A stretch of 9,386 bases of DNA from an uncultured Treponema sp. (lineage in GTDB: Bacteria > Spirochaetota > Spirochaetia > Treponematales > Treponemataceae): contig CAKUWD010000114.1 in assembly GCA_934699065.1 (NCBI GenBank), forward strand, positions 1 through 9,386, read 5' to 3'. Shown piece by piece: positions 1 to 6,053 of this stretch. The translations under genes were made by a program, and so were the position numbers. A model generated the notes under the pieces. The model saw nothing but the letters and a program-made list of their open reading frames with translations, did no database searches and was not told where the DNA came from. The stretch's first letter is position 1; each line of letters starts with the position of its first letter.

Positions 1-1
1 A

Positions 2-76
2 CAGAAGGCTTATAAACTTCTTAAAAAGCTTTCAAGCAATTCTGGTGACAATAAGAAATCAAGCGAAAAAAATTAA
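2..76 (+). CDS. C-terminal tail of an unidentified protein (partial)
   Basis: The reading frame open from base 2 ends at TAA 74-76 and encodes 24 residues, beginning QKAYKLLKKL and ending in a polar Ser/Lys/Asn-rich tail. The gene starts outside the window. A real gene end is supported by the strong intrinsic terminator about 30 bases downstream. The amphipathic Tyr/Leu/Lys run could be the last helix of a helical repeat protein, but that is a guess from very little sequence, and no function can be assigned. Confidence 0.5.
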   Translation, partial: QKAYKLLKKLSSNSGDNKKSSEKN

Positions 77-97
77 TCTGAGACTGAGTTCAGCTTA

Positions 98-103
98 TAT
101 AAT
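98..103 (+). promoter_or_regulatory. Possible -10 element (TATAAT) upstream of maf
   Basis: A perfect TATAAT hexamer lies 45 bases before the maf start codon. No convincing TTGACA-like -35 box is found 16-18 bases upstream (AATCTG or similar). A start about 7-10 bases downstream would fall inside the left arm of the terminator hairpin at 105-137. In AT-rich DNA a lone hexamer is weak evidence, so this is only a candidate promoter for maf. Confidence 0.25.
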
Positions 104-104
104 T

Positions 105-137
105 AAAAAGGCTTCCGTACAGGCAGCCTTTTTTTTT
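105..137 (+). terminator. Rho-independent terminator
   Basis: AAAAAGGCT (105-113) pairs with AGCCTTTTT (125-133). The stem extends inward across one T-C mismatch by two C-G pairs (CC 115-116 with GG 122-123), around a GTACA loop. A run of nine T follows the GC-rich part (129-137). This is a classical intrinsic terminator for the gene ending at base 76. The T run directly abuts the maf ribosome binding site (GGAG 138-141), so any read-through transcript would place the hairpin against the maf start. Confidence 0.85.
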
Positions 138-147
138 GGAGTAAATT

Positions 148-738
148 ATGGAACCAATAATACTTGCCTCTTCTTCACCCCGCCGTCAGGAAATCTTAAA
201 AATGCTTAAGATTCCTTTCCGGGTAATTATTCCTAATATAGACGAAACTCTTTCTTCTGCAATTGAACTTGAACAAGTTCCAGAGCTTCTTGCACGCGAA
301 AAAGTTACTGCAGTAATCCACTCTCTCCCAGCAGGTCAGGAAATACAATGGATTCTTGGTGCAGATACAGTGATTCTTTTTGATGGTAAGGTTATTGGAA
401 AACCTGAAACCCATGAACAGGCTGTTGAATATCTTACAGCCCTTCAGGGAACAACTCATACAGTACTTACTGCTCTGGTTCTTTATAATGGTCGTAAAAA
501 GAAAACAGTTTCACGGCTTTGTAAAACAAAAGTAACATTTGCACCTATGACAAGTGAAGAGATTGAGTGGTATGTAGAAACCGGTGAGTGGCATGGTGCT
601 GCCGGCGGTTACAGGATTCAAAGTCTTGCTTCCTGCTTTATATCAAATATTGAAGGTTCATATTCGGGAGCGGTCGGCTTGCCTATTTTTGAGCTTTACG
701 ATATATTAAAACAAGAAGGATATTCTATCCTTGAATAA
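148..738 (+). CDS. maf: Maf family nucleoside triphosphate pyrophosphatase
   Basis: This 196-residue cytoplasmic protein matches the Maf/YhdE family, which hydrolyses nucleoside triphosphates to monophosphates plus diphosphate (a house-cleaning or cell-division-linked role). Visible motifs are the N-terminal ASSSPRRQEIL loop (residues 7-17), GADTVI (71-76, with Asp73 as the expected catalytic base), GKPETHEQAVEYL (84-96), the GEWHGAAGGYRIQ segment (146-158) and VGLPIFELY (176-184). The SPRR form, rather than SPWR, suggests the dTTP/UTP-specific YhdE subgroup over the m7GTP-specific YceF subgroup; that is an inference. The start is supported by GGAG at 138-141, six bases upstream. Length is normal for the family. 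It is separated from rpsB by 179 bases of repeat-rich DNA, so it is probably not tightly co-expressed with it. Confidence 0.95.
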   Translation: MEPIILASSSPRRQEILKMLKIPFRVIIPNIDETLSSAIELEQVPELLAREKVTAVIHSLPAGQEIQWILGADTVILFDGKVIGKPETHEQAVEYLTALQGTTHTVLTALVLYNGRKKKTVSRLCKTKVTFAPMTSEEIEWYVETGEWHGAAGGYRIQSLASCFISNIEGSYSGAVGLPIFELYDILKQEGYSILE

Positions 739-751
739 AGTAATTATTTTA

Positions 752-809
752 GTCATGCTGAACTTGTTTCAGCATCTTGTAATAGATTCCGAAACAAGTT
801 CGGAATGAC
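752..809. repeat. Inverted pair of 26-bp hairpin repeat units
   Basis: Two units face each other across a 6-base spacer: 752-777 (plus orientation) and 784-809 (minus orientation), matching at 22 of 26 positions when one is reverse complemented. Each is itself a hairpin. In the first, ATGCTGAA is complementary to TTCAGCAT around CTTGT; in the second, ATTCCGAA pairs with TTCGGAAT around ACAAG. The units can also pair with each other as one long stem. The four differences between units fall at two stem positions and keep base pairing. No T run follows, so this is not a standard terminator. It lies in the maf-rpsB gap, where I see no convincing promoter. Confidence 0.85.
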
Positions 810-865
810 GCAATAATTACTATCTTCCGGCCCGTATGGGTACGAGAAATAGAGTTTGGCGGTAG

Positions 866-891
866 AGATCCTGAAACAAGTTCAGGATGAC
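866..891 (-). repeat. Third copy of the 26-bp hairpin repeat, upstream of rpsB
   Basis: Read on the plus strand the unit has an AG flank, ATCCTGAA (868-875), ACAAG, TTCAGGAT (881-888) and a GAC flank, so it lies in the minus orientation like the copy at 784-809. It matches the reverse complement of the 752-777 unit at 24 of 26 positions. It ends 14 bases before the rpsB Shine-Dalgarno sequence. In an rpsB transcript it would form a hairpin in the 5' leader, or pair with the unit at 752-777 instead. Confidence 0.85.
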
Positions 892-905
892 ATAATCTAC
901 CCGTG

Positions 906-911
906 AAGGAG
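906..911 (+). promoter_or_regulatory. rpsB Shine-Dalgarno sequence that fixes the start
   Basis: AAGGAG lies six bases before ATG 918. The reading frame is open further upstream to a GTG at 903, but that start would put this ribosome binding site inside the coding region and add five residues (MKELI) not expected of S2. ATG 918, giving MAVVTMKNLL, is therefore preferred. Confidence 0.85.
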
Positions 912-917
912 TTAATC

Positions 918-1793
918 ATGGCAGTAGTAACCATGAAGAACCTGTTGGAATCTGGAGTACACTTCGGACATCAGGTAAAACGCTGGGATCCACGTATGAA
1001 GAAGTACATCTTCGCAGAACGCAATGGTATCCACATTATCGACTTGCAGAAGACAATTGCTGCAATCAAAGACGGCTATGATGAAGTACGCAGAGTTACT
1101 GCATCTGGCAAATCAATCCTCTTCGTAGGAACAAAAAAACAGGCACAGCAGGCTGTACAGAAAGAAGCTGAACGCTGTGGTATGTTCTATGTAAACAACC
1201 GCTGGCTTGGTGGTATGCTTACAAACTTCGCTACAATCAAAAAATCACTTCAGCGCCTCAAGAAAATCGAAAAGATGGAAATTGACGGCACATTCGATAA
1301 TCTTACAAAGAAAGAAGTAGCTGCCCTCCAGAAAGAAAAGGCAAAGCTTGAAAAGAACCTCGGTGGTATTAAAGAGATGAAGGAACTCCCAGGAGCTCTC
1401 TTCGTAATCGATACACACAAGGAACAGCTTGCAGTTGCAGAAGCTCGCAGAATGGGTATCCCAATCATCGCTGTAGTTGATACAAACTGTAACCCAGAAG
1501 GAATCGACTACCCTATTCCAGGTAACGATGACGCTATCCGCGCTATTTCTTTGTTCACTTCTATTATTGCTAACGCTGTAATTGAATCTGACAATGAAGC
1601 TGGTCTTAAGATTCTTGAGAATCTTAACGACGAAGAAGATGTTCAGACTGACGCTTCTACAAAAACAGAAGATCAGGAAATCGTTGATTACTCTAACTAT
1701 CAGCCAACTGAACCAAAAGAAGAAGATGTTGAAGCAGACGAAAAAGAAAGCCTTGCTGACGACGTTGACGAAGACAAAATTTATAAGGACTAA
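918..1793 (+). CDS. rpsB: Small ribosomal subunit protein S2 (uS2)
   Basis: This 291-residue protein is a component of the 30S subunit, bound near the head/platform and needed for S1 recruitment in bacteria that have S1. Family motifs are clear: LLESGVHFGHQ (9-19), FVGTKKQAQ (69-77), NNRWLGGMLTNF (93-104), PGALFVIDTHKEQLAVAEA (158-176) and IDYPIPGNDDAIRAI (196-210). The core ends near residue 222. About 65 further residues form an acidic, low-complexity tail rich in Asp and Glu and ending DEDKIYKD, which makes the protein about 50 residues longer than the E. coli form. Start 918 is set by AAGGAG at 906-911. Codon use leans to C- and G-ending codons (ATC, CTC, TTC, AAG), as in highly expressed genes. 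tsf follows after 3 bases, the usual bacterial pairing. Confidence 0.98.
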   Translation: MAVVTMKNLLESGVHFGHQVKRWDPRMKKYIFAERNGIHIIDLQKTIAAIKDGYDEVRRVTASGKSILFVGTKKQAQQAVQKEAERCGMFYVNNRWLGGMLTNFATIKKSLQRLKKIEKMEIDGTFDNLTKKEVAALQKEKAKLEKNLGGIKEMKELPGALFVIDTHKEQLAVAEARRMGIPIIAVVDTNCNPEGIDYPIPGNDDAIRAISLFTSIIANAVIESDNEAGLKILENLNDEEDVQTDASTKTEDQEIVDYSNYQPTEPKEEDVEADEKESLADDVDEDKIYKD

Positions 1794-1796
1794 TAT

Positions 1797-2630
1797 ATGG
1801 CAATCACAGCAGCTGACGTAAAGGCACTTCGCGAAGCAACTGGTGCCGGAATGATGGAATGTAAAAAAGCCCTTACAGAATGTAATGGCGACATGGCAGA
1901 AGCAGAAAAATATCTTAAGGAAAAGGGACTTGCAGCTATGGCTAAGCGCGCTGAGCGTGCTACAACTGAAGGTCGTCTTTTCATCCGCCAGAATGGCAAT
2001 AAAATTGCAGTTGTTGAACTTACCTGCGAAACTGACTTCGTAGCAAACAACGCTGACTTTATTGCCGTAGGCGAAAAGCTCCTCGACGTAACTTTTGAAA
2101 AGGGTTACACAAAGGTTGAAGCTGATCACGAAGCTATTCTTGAGCCACTCAAGGTATCTATCCGTGAAAACATGAAGGTTGCAAAGGTTGAAGTAATTGA
2201 TGTACCAGCTGATGCATCTGCTTCATTCTATGTACACTCAGACAAGAAAACTGGTGCTGTAGTTGTAGTTAAGGGTTCTACTGCAGATGCAGTTAAGACT
2301 TTTGCTTATGACTGCTGTCTCCACATTGCAGCTTTCACACCAGCTTACACATCAAAGAAAGATGTTCCAGAAACATATGTTGCTGAACAGAAGGAAATCT
2401 TCAAGGCACAGATGGATCAGGACGAAAAGATGGCTGGTAAGCCTGAGAACGTTAAGGAAGGAATTCTCCAGGGTAAGATTAACAAGCACCTTGCAGAAAT
2501 CTGTTTCGAAGACCAGATGTTCGTAAAGGACGACAAGAAAACTGTAACAGCAAAACTTGCAGAAGTTGGAAAGGAAGCAGGAGCTACACTCAGCTTCGCT
2601 ACAGCTAAACTTTTCGTTTTAGGCAAGTAG
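1797..2630 (+). CDS. tsf: Translation elongation factor Ts
   Basis: EF-Ts, 277 residues, is the guanine nucleotide exchange factor that releases GDP from EF-Tu. The N-terminal UBA-like domain (about 1-55) contains VKALREATGAGMMECKKAL (8-26). The TDFVANN motif (79-85) places Asp80 and Phe81 at the same numbers as the E. coli residues that wedge into EF-Tu near the magnesium site. The C-terminal part carries the typical FVKDDKKTV segment. Length is close to the E. coli protein (283). The Shine-Dalgarno AAGGA (1785-1789) lies inside the last codons of rpsB, and only 3 bases separate the genes, so the two are almost certainly co-transcribed and translationally linked. Codon use resembles rpsB. 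Confidence 0.98.
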   Translation: MAITAADVKALREATGAGMMECKKALTECNGDMAEAEKYLKEKGLAAMAKRAERATTEGRLFIRQNGNKIAVVELTCETDFVANNADFIAVGEKLLDVTFEKGYTKVEADHEAILEPLKVSIRENMKVAKVEVIDVPADASASFYVHSDKKTGAVVVVKGSTADAVKTFAYDCCLHIAAFTPAYTSKKDVPETYVAEQKEIFKAQMDQDEKMAGKPENVKEGILQGKINKHLAEICFEDQMFVKDDKKTVTAKLAEVGKEAGATLSFATAKLFVLGK

Positions 2631-2639
2631 TTTAATAAG

Positions 2640-2727
2640 GTGGTTTCGATACGCCCTTTGGGCTACTCAACCACCGTTATAAAATTGTCCGGTGGTTGAG
2701 TGCCGCAAAGCGGTTTATCGAAACCAC
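2640..2727. repeat. 88-bp cruciform-type inverted repeat between tsf and frr
   Basis: The outer arms GTGGTTTCGATA (2640-2651) and TATCGAAACCAC (2716-2727) are perfectly complementary, as are the inner arms ACTCAACCACCG (2665-2676) and CGGTGGTTGAGT (2690-2701). Between each outer and inner arm sits a small hairpin: GCCC-TTT-GGGC (2653-2663) on the left and CCGC-AAA-GCGG (2703-2713) on the right. The element is thus two inverted copies of one unit with constant flanks and a variable apical stem, separated by a 13-base AT-rich spacer. Each unit can also fold alone (GTGGTT with AACCAC). It starts 9 bases after the tsf stop. No T run follows, so it is not an obvious terminator. Confidence 0.9.
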
Positions 2728-2759
2728 TGGACATTACACGTTTTAATTAGGAGTTAGAA

Positions 2760-3302
2760 ATGGCAGATATCGAAGAAAGAATGACAAAAACTATCGATTC
2801 TTTAAAGGATTCATTCAATACAATCAGAACTGGACGCGCTAATGCCGCAATTTTTGATAAGGTTCGTGTTGATTATTACGGAACAAAATCACCTTTGAAT
2901 CAGGTTGCTACAATCGCAATTCCTGAAGCTCGTTCTGTCATCATCACTCCTTTTGACAAATCACTTATTTCAGAAATTGAAAAAGCAATTCAGATGGCAG
3001 ACCTTGGATTAAACCCATCAAACGATGGTAAGGTAATCCGCATTGCAATTCCTGCTCTTACAGCAGACCGCCGTAAGGAACTTGTAAAGCAGGCTAAGAC
3101 AATTGCAGAAAACAGCCGTACAGCTATCCGCAACATCCGCCGCGACGGAAACGACGACCTCAAAAAACAGCAGAAAGATGGTACACTCACTGAGGACGGA
3201 CTTAAAACAGAAACTGACAAGCTCCAGAAGCTTACAGATAAATACATCGATGAAATCAACAAGATTTACGATGCAAAAGAAAAGGACATCATGCAGAACT
3301 AA
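2760..3302 (+). CDS. frr: Ribosome recycling factor
   Basis: RRF, 180 residues, splits post-termination ribosomes together with EF-G. The full two-domain fold is recognisable. Three-helix domain I is formed by about residues 1-28 plus 103-180, and the beta-rich domain II by about 29-102. Key sequences are the RTGRA segment (23-27), VDYYGTKSPLNQVA (37-50), ITPFDKSLI (62-70), GLNPSNDGKVIRI (83-95), LTADRRKELVKQ (100-111) and RNIRRDGND (124-132). The last includes the conserved arginine near position 128, equivalent to E. coli Arg132. Length is normal (E. coli 185). AGGAG (2749-2753) is six bases before the ATG. The 129-base gap after tsf is mostly the cruciform repeat, which could separate frr from rpsB-tsf at the RNA level. 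Codons are still of the highly expressed type. Confidence 0.98.
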   Translation: MADIEERMTKTIDSLKDSFNTIRTGRANAAIFDKVRVDYYGTKSPLNQVATIAIPEARSVIITPFDKSLISEIEKAIQMADLGLNPSNDGKVIRIAIPALTADRRKELVKQAKTIAENSRTAIRNIRRDGNDDLKKQQKDGTLTEDGLKTETDKLQKLTDKYIDEINKIYDAKEKDIMQN

Positions 3303-3313
3303 AGCATGCTTTT

Positions 3314-4045
3314 ATGACTGTAGATGTAAATAAGGAAAATCTTCCGCTGCATGTAGCCATTACGATGGACGGCAACGGAAGATGGGCACAGCAAAGAAAA
3401 CTCCCCCGCACTTCCGGACACGATGAAGGTCTTAAGACTGCAAAACGTATTGTTAAAGCAGCAAGCGACATCGGTATTAAATATCTTACGCTTTATGTTT
3501 TTTCAACAGAAAACTGGAAACGTGCTGAACAGGAAGTCGGTTTTCTTATGAATCTGATTCACACGCATTTGTGTGCTGAATTAGATTTTTATAGAGAAAA
3601 TAAAATCCGAGTACGTCATATCGGAAATTTTGAAGCTCTTCCCGCAAGTGTTCAAAAAGACATTAAAGAAGCCATTGAAGATACTGCCACTTTTACAGGA
3701 ATGACCGTAAACTTAGCAATTAATTATGGTGGCCGAGACGAAATTATCCGTGGTATAAAAAAAATCGTAAATAATAAAGTTCCCGCTGATCAAATAGATG
3801 AAAATCTTTTTTCAAGTTATCTTGATATGAATGAATGCACAGATGTAGATCTTCTTATCAGAACTGGTGGAGAACAACGTTTAAGCAATTATCTTTTATG
3901 GCATGTTGCTTATGCAGAGCAAATTTATACAGATACTCTCTGGCCAGATTATTCTAACGAAGAATTCTATTCTCACATCAAAGCATTCGAAACCCGAAAC
4001 AGAAGATTTGGGGCAGAAAAACCAGCAGAAAGGAAAGGAAAATAA
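3314..4045 (+). CDS. uppS: Undecaprenyl diphosphate synthase (cis-prenyltransferase)
   Basis: The 243-residue enzyme adds isopentenyl diphosphate units to farnesyl diphosphate in cis to make the C55 carrier for peptidoglycan and other glycans. Motifs: AITMDGNGRWAQQR (15-28, catalytic Asp19), TSGHDEGL (33-40, His36), YVFSTENWKR (61-70), NYGGRDEI (137-144), DLLIRTGGEQRLSN (179-192, with Arg183 and Arg189 expected to bind diphosphate) and YAEQIYTDTLWPDY (200-213, with Glu202 as the likely magnesium ligand). Length is near the E. coli enzyme (253). The gene starts 11 bases after frr, and no good Shine-Dalgarno is visible before ATG 3314, so translation may depend on ribosomes finishing frr. A later start would cut into the MDGNGRW motif region. 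Confidence 0.96.
   Translation: MTVDVNKENLPLHVAITMDGNGRWAQQRKLPRTSGHDEGLKTAKRIVKAASDIGIKYLTLYVFSTENWKRAEQEVGFLMNLIHTHLCAELDFYRENKIRVRHIGNFEALPASVQKDIKEAIEDTATFTGMTVNLAINYGGRDEIIRGIKKIVNNKVPADQIDENLFSSYLDMNECTDVDLLIRTGGEQRLSNYLLWHVAYAEQIYTDTLWPDYSNEEFYSHIKAFETRNRRFGAEKPAERKGK
4035..4039 (+). promoter_or_regulatory. cdsA Shine-Dalgarno sequence that fixes the start
   Basis: AAGGA in the last codons of uppS lies ten bases before ATG 4050. The cdsA frame stays open upstream to 3903, but those 49 extra residues are an out-of-frame, Lys/Gln-rich reading of uppS. Starting at 4050 gives MNKVAKRLLT followed directly by a membrane helix, as expected for CdsA. Confidence 0.7.
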
Positions 4046-4049
4046 TTTT

Positions 4050-4886
4050 ATGAATAAAGTTGCAAAAAGACTTCTTACATTTTTTATTGGTACACCTATA
4101 ATATTATTAATTGTTTTTTGTGATTATCTTAATCATCTTCCTTTACAAATAGTTCTTGGTATTTTTTCTGTACTTGGTGCAAATGAATTTTATACAATGA
4201 TATCTAAAAGGAATAAGCTTTTTACAAAAGAAATAGTTTTAATTGCTACTGTACTTCTTCCATTTGCCTGTTATATTTTTATTCTTTCAAATCTACCTCT
4301 TGATATAACACCATGGCTTTTTATTGCAATTATTATTTTATTAATGGGATTTGAAAGCTTTACTGCAAAAACTTTTGAAAATTCTTTATCAAAACTAGCT
4401 TATTCTACTCTAACAATTTTTTATTGTGGTTTTCTTATTACATTCATTTCAAGAATGACACTTTTTCCTAATGCAAAATACATAATCAGTCTCTTTCTGA
4501 TTTTTGTATTCATGTGTGACTCATGTGCATGGTTCTTTGGTATTCTCTTTGGAAAATCAACAAGAGGATTCGTTGCTGCCAGTCCTAATAAAAGTATTGT
4601 AGGTTTTATCGGCGGTATTATAGGATCAATTGCATTTGGTTTGCTTTTCAAATTAATTTTTCCAGATGTAATAACTATTTCTTATCGGAATCTTGTTATA
4701 CTTGGCATAATTACTTCTCTTGCAGCAATTATTGGAGATTTAATTGAATCTGTTTTCAAACGTTCTTGTGAAGTAAAAGATAGTGGAAATCTTATTCCTG
4801 GACGTGGTGGAGTTCTTGATTCTATAGATTCTATTTTAATTGCAGCTCCGATTTTCTATATTGGATATAATTTCTTATTTTTGTAG
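4050..4886 (+). CDS. cdsA: Phosphatidate cytidylyltransferase (CDP-diglyceride synthase)
   Basis: This 278-residue integral membrane enzyme makes CDP-diacylglycerol from phosphatidic acid and CTP, the branch point of phospholipid synthesis. It is highly hydrophobic, with several predicted membrane spans (about 8-28, 32-48, 62-80, 87-103, 118-135, 145-167, 185-205, 213-233, 262-278). Family motifs are MCDSCAWFFGILFGKS (155-170), SPNKSIVGFIGG (178-189), IGDLIESVFKRSCEVKDSGN (228-247) and IPGRGGVLDSIDS (249-261). The last differs from the usual PGHGGxLDRxDS pattern: His is replaced by Arg and the Arg before the final xDS by Ser. The start is 4 bases after the uppS stop, supported by AAGGA at 4035-4039. 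Codons are strongly A/T-ending, unlike the ribosomal genes upstream. Confidence 0.95.
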   Translation: MNKVAKRLLTFFIGTPIILLIVFCDYLNHLPLQIVLGIFSVLGANEFYTMISKRNKLFTKEIVLIATVLLPFACYIFILSNLPLDITPWLFIAIIILLMGFESFTAKTFENSLSKLAYSTLTIFYCGFLITFISRMTLFPNAKYIISLFLIFVFMCDSCAWFFGILFGKSTRGFVAASPNKSIVGFIGGIIGSIAFGLLFKLIFPDVITISYRNLVILGIITSLAAIIGDLIESVFKRSCEVKDSGNLIPGRGGVLDSIDSILIAAPIFYIGYNFLFL

Positions 4887-4892
4887 TTACGC

Positions 4893-4929
4893 AGGCACTG
4901 AAATCATTTCAGTTTTCAGCCTCTTTTTT
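4893..4929 (+). terminator. Terminator-like hairpin between cdsA and dxr
   Basis: AGGC (4893-4896) can pair with GCCT (4919-4922), enclosing the palindrome ACTGAAAT-C-ATTTCAGT (4897-4913). TTTCA is left unpaired on the right side, and C plus six T (4924-4929) follow. An alternative fold pairs TGAAA with TTTCA instead. The hairpin with its T run looks like a modest intrinsic terminator or attenuator that could lower read-through from cdsA into dxr. The asymmetry and internal bulge make it weaker than the one at 105-137. Confidence 0.5.
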
Positions 4930-4931
4930 AT

Positions 4932-4954
4932 AGATTCCAAACTTTCGGGATGAC
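4932..4954 (-). repeat. Decayed copy of the 26-bp hairpin repeat
   Basis: The segment begins AGATTCC and ends TTCGGGATGAC, matching both ends of the unit at 784-809. The middle (AAACT) has lost about three bases and most of the constant GAAACAAG core, so the stem no longer closes well. The end of this remnant directly precedes the dxr ribosome binding site (AGGA 4955-4958). Confidence 0.6.
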
Positions 4955-4964
4955 AGGATAGTTT

Positions 4965-6053
4965 ATGAAAAAGGTTTTAGTTCTTGGTTGTACAGGTTCT
5001 ATTGGAAGCAGTACGCTTGATATTATTAATAATATGAGCAGTGATTTTTGCGTTTGCGGACTTCAAGCTCATTCCAATAAAGAAAAACTTGCAAAACTTT
5101 CCGCAGATTATAAATGTCCTTCTTTGCTTTCAAGTGAAAATAATTCTGTAGAAGCATTCCAAAAACTTATTGATGATGCAAAGCCTGATATTGTTGTAAA
5201 CGGTATTGCCGGTGCGGCTGGTCTTTTGCCTTCAAAAATCGTTCTTGAAAACGGAATTGATCTTGCTCTTGCAAATAAAGAAACTATTGTAATGGCAGGT
5301 CCATTAATCAAAGATCTTGCAAAAGACAAAGGAGCTAAGCTTTTACCTGTAGATTCTGAACATTCAGCTATATTTAATCTTACTCAAAGAATCGGAATGA
5401 ATAATATTTCTAAAATTGTAATTACAGCAAGCGGCGGGCCTTTTCGTACTTATTCAAAAGAAGAGCTTGAAAATGTTACTCTTGAACAGGCTCTTAAACA
5501 TCCTACCTGGCAGATGGGAAAAAAAATAACCATCGATTCTTCTACTCTTGCAAATAAAGGTCTTGAAGTTATAGAAGCTGCATTCCTTTTTGATGTAACC
5601 GCAGATCAAATTGAAGTTGTAGTACATCCGCAAAGCCTTATTCATTCATTAGTTCGCACTAACGACGGTGAACTTTATGCTCAAATTAGTGAACCTGACA
5701 TGAAACATCCTATTTTATGTGCTCTCAACTGGCCTGAGAATAAAGAATGTTACATGGAAACTTTTGACTTGTTTGATAAAACGATGAGTTTTTTCAGACC
5801 AAGAATGAATGATTTTCCCATTCTCTCTTATGCTTTTGAATGTGTACGCTTTGGCAAATGTTATCCTATAGCATTTAATGCAGCTAATGAAGTTGCCGTT
5901 CATGCATTTATTGATGGAAAAATTAAATATCCTTCGATTTCCCGTATAGTAAGAGCTGTACTTGATAAAAACTGGAATACATATCTGGATTCATTTGACA
6001 CAGTTTTTGAAGCTGATAAAAAAGCAAGAGAATTTGCTTCGGAGTTAATATAA
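4965..6053 (+). CDS. dxr: 1-deoxy-D-xylulose 5-phosphate reductoisomerase
   Basis: The 362-residue cytoplasmic enzyme converts DXP to 2-C-methyl-D-erythritol 4-phosphate with NADPH, the committed step of the MEP isoprenoid pathway and the target of fosmidomycin. N-terminal NADPH motif GCTGSIGSS (8-16); ALANKETIVMAG (101-112); metal-ligand motif LPVDSEH (127-133, Asp130 and Glu132); TASGGPFR (154-161); HPTWQMGKKITIDSSTLANK (179-198) then GLEVIEA, with Ser192, Asn197, Lys198 and Glu201 aligning with E. coli Ser222, Asn227, Lys228 and Glu231; VVHPQSLIHSLV (219-230); and NAANEVAVHAF (305-315). It is somewhat shorter than E. coli Dxr (398), but no key residue is missing. AGGA (4955-4958) is six bases before the start. 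Its product pathway feeds uppS upstream. The stop overlaps the rseP start by one base. Confidence 0.97.
   Translation: MKKVLVLGCTGSIGSSTLDIINNMSSDFCVCGLQAHSNKEKLAKLSADYKCPSLLSSENNSVEAFQKLIDDAKPDIVVNGIAGAAGLLPSKIVLENGIDLALANKETIVMAGPLIKDLAKDKGAKLLPVDSEHSAIFNLTQRIGMNNISKIVITASGGPFRTYSKEELENVTLEQALKHPTWQMGKKITIDSSTLANKGLEVIEAAFLFDVTADQIEVVVHPQSLIHSLVRTNDGELYAQISEPDMKHPILCALNWPENKECYMETFDLFDKTMSFFRPRMNDFPILSYAFECVRFGKCYPIAFNAANEVAVHAFIDGKIKYPSISRIVRAVLDKNWNTYLDSFDTVFEADKKAREFASELI

Noticed and set aside
752..891. CRISPR array interpretation of the repeated units
   Set aside because: Copies occur in both orientations, spacing is irregular (6 and 56 bases), and each unit is a hairpin with covarying stems. 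There are no cas genes nearby.
891..896. CATAAT as a -10 box for rpsB
   Set aside because: Transcription would start at or inside the Shine-Dalgarno sequence (906-911), no -35 box is present, and the hexamer is partly made by the repeat end.
903..917. GTG start for rpsB five codons upstream
   Set aside because: It would place AAGGAG within the coding sequence and leave no ribosome binding site upstream. ATG 918 gives the family N-terminus.
749..934. Minus-strand 61-residue open frame containing CHPELVSGS and MLKQVQHD
   Set aside because: Both peptides are translations of the 26-bp hairpin repeat copies. Such strings are common spurious protein annotations. The frame also runs over the rpsB ribosome binding site, and no start signal is evident.
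1245..2129. Long minus-strand open frame (294 residues) opposite rpsB and tsf
   Set aside because: It is an antisense shadow of two certain genes with strong codon bias. Its composition is extreme (Phe, Cys and Ser rich) and it has no recognisable family.
3903..4049. N-terminal extension of cdsA by 49 residues
   Set aside because: It is the +1 frame of the conserved end of uppS. The internal ATG 4050 has a ribosome binding site and gives the expected N-terminus.
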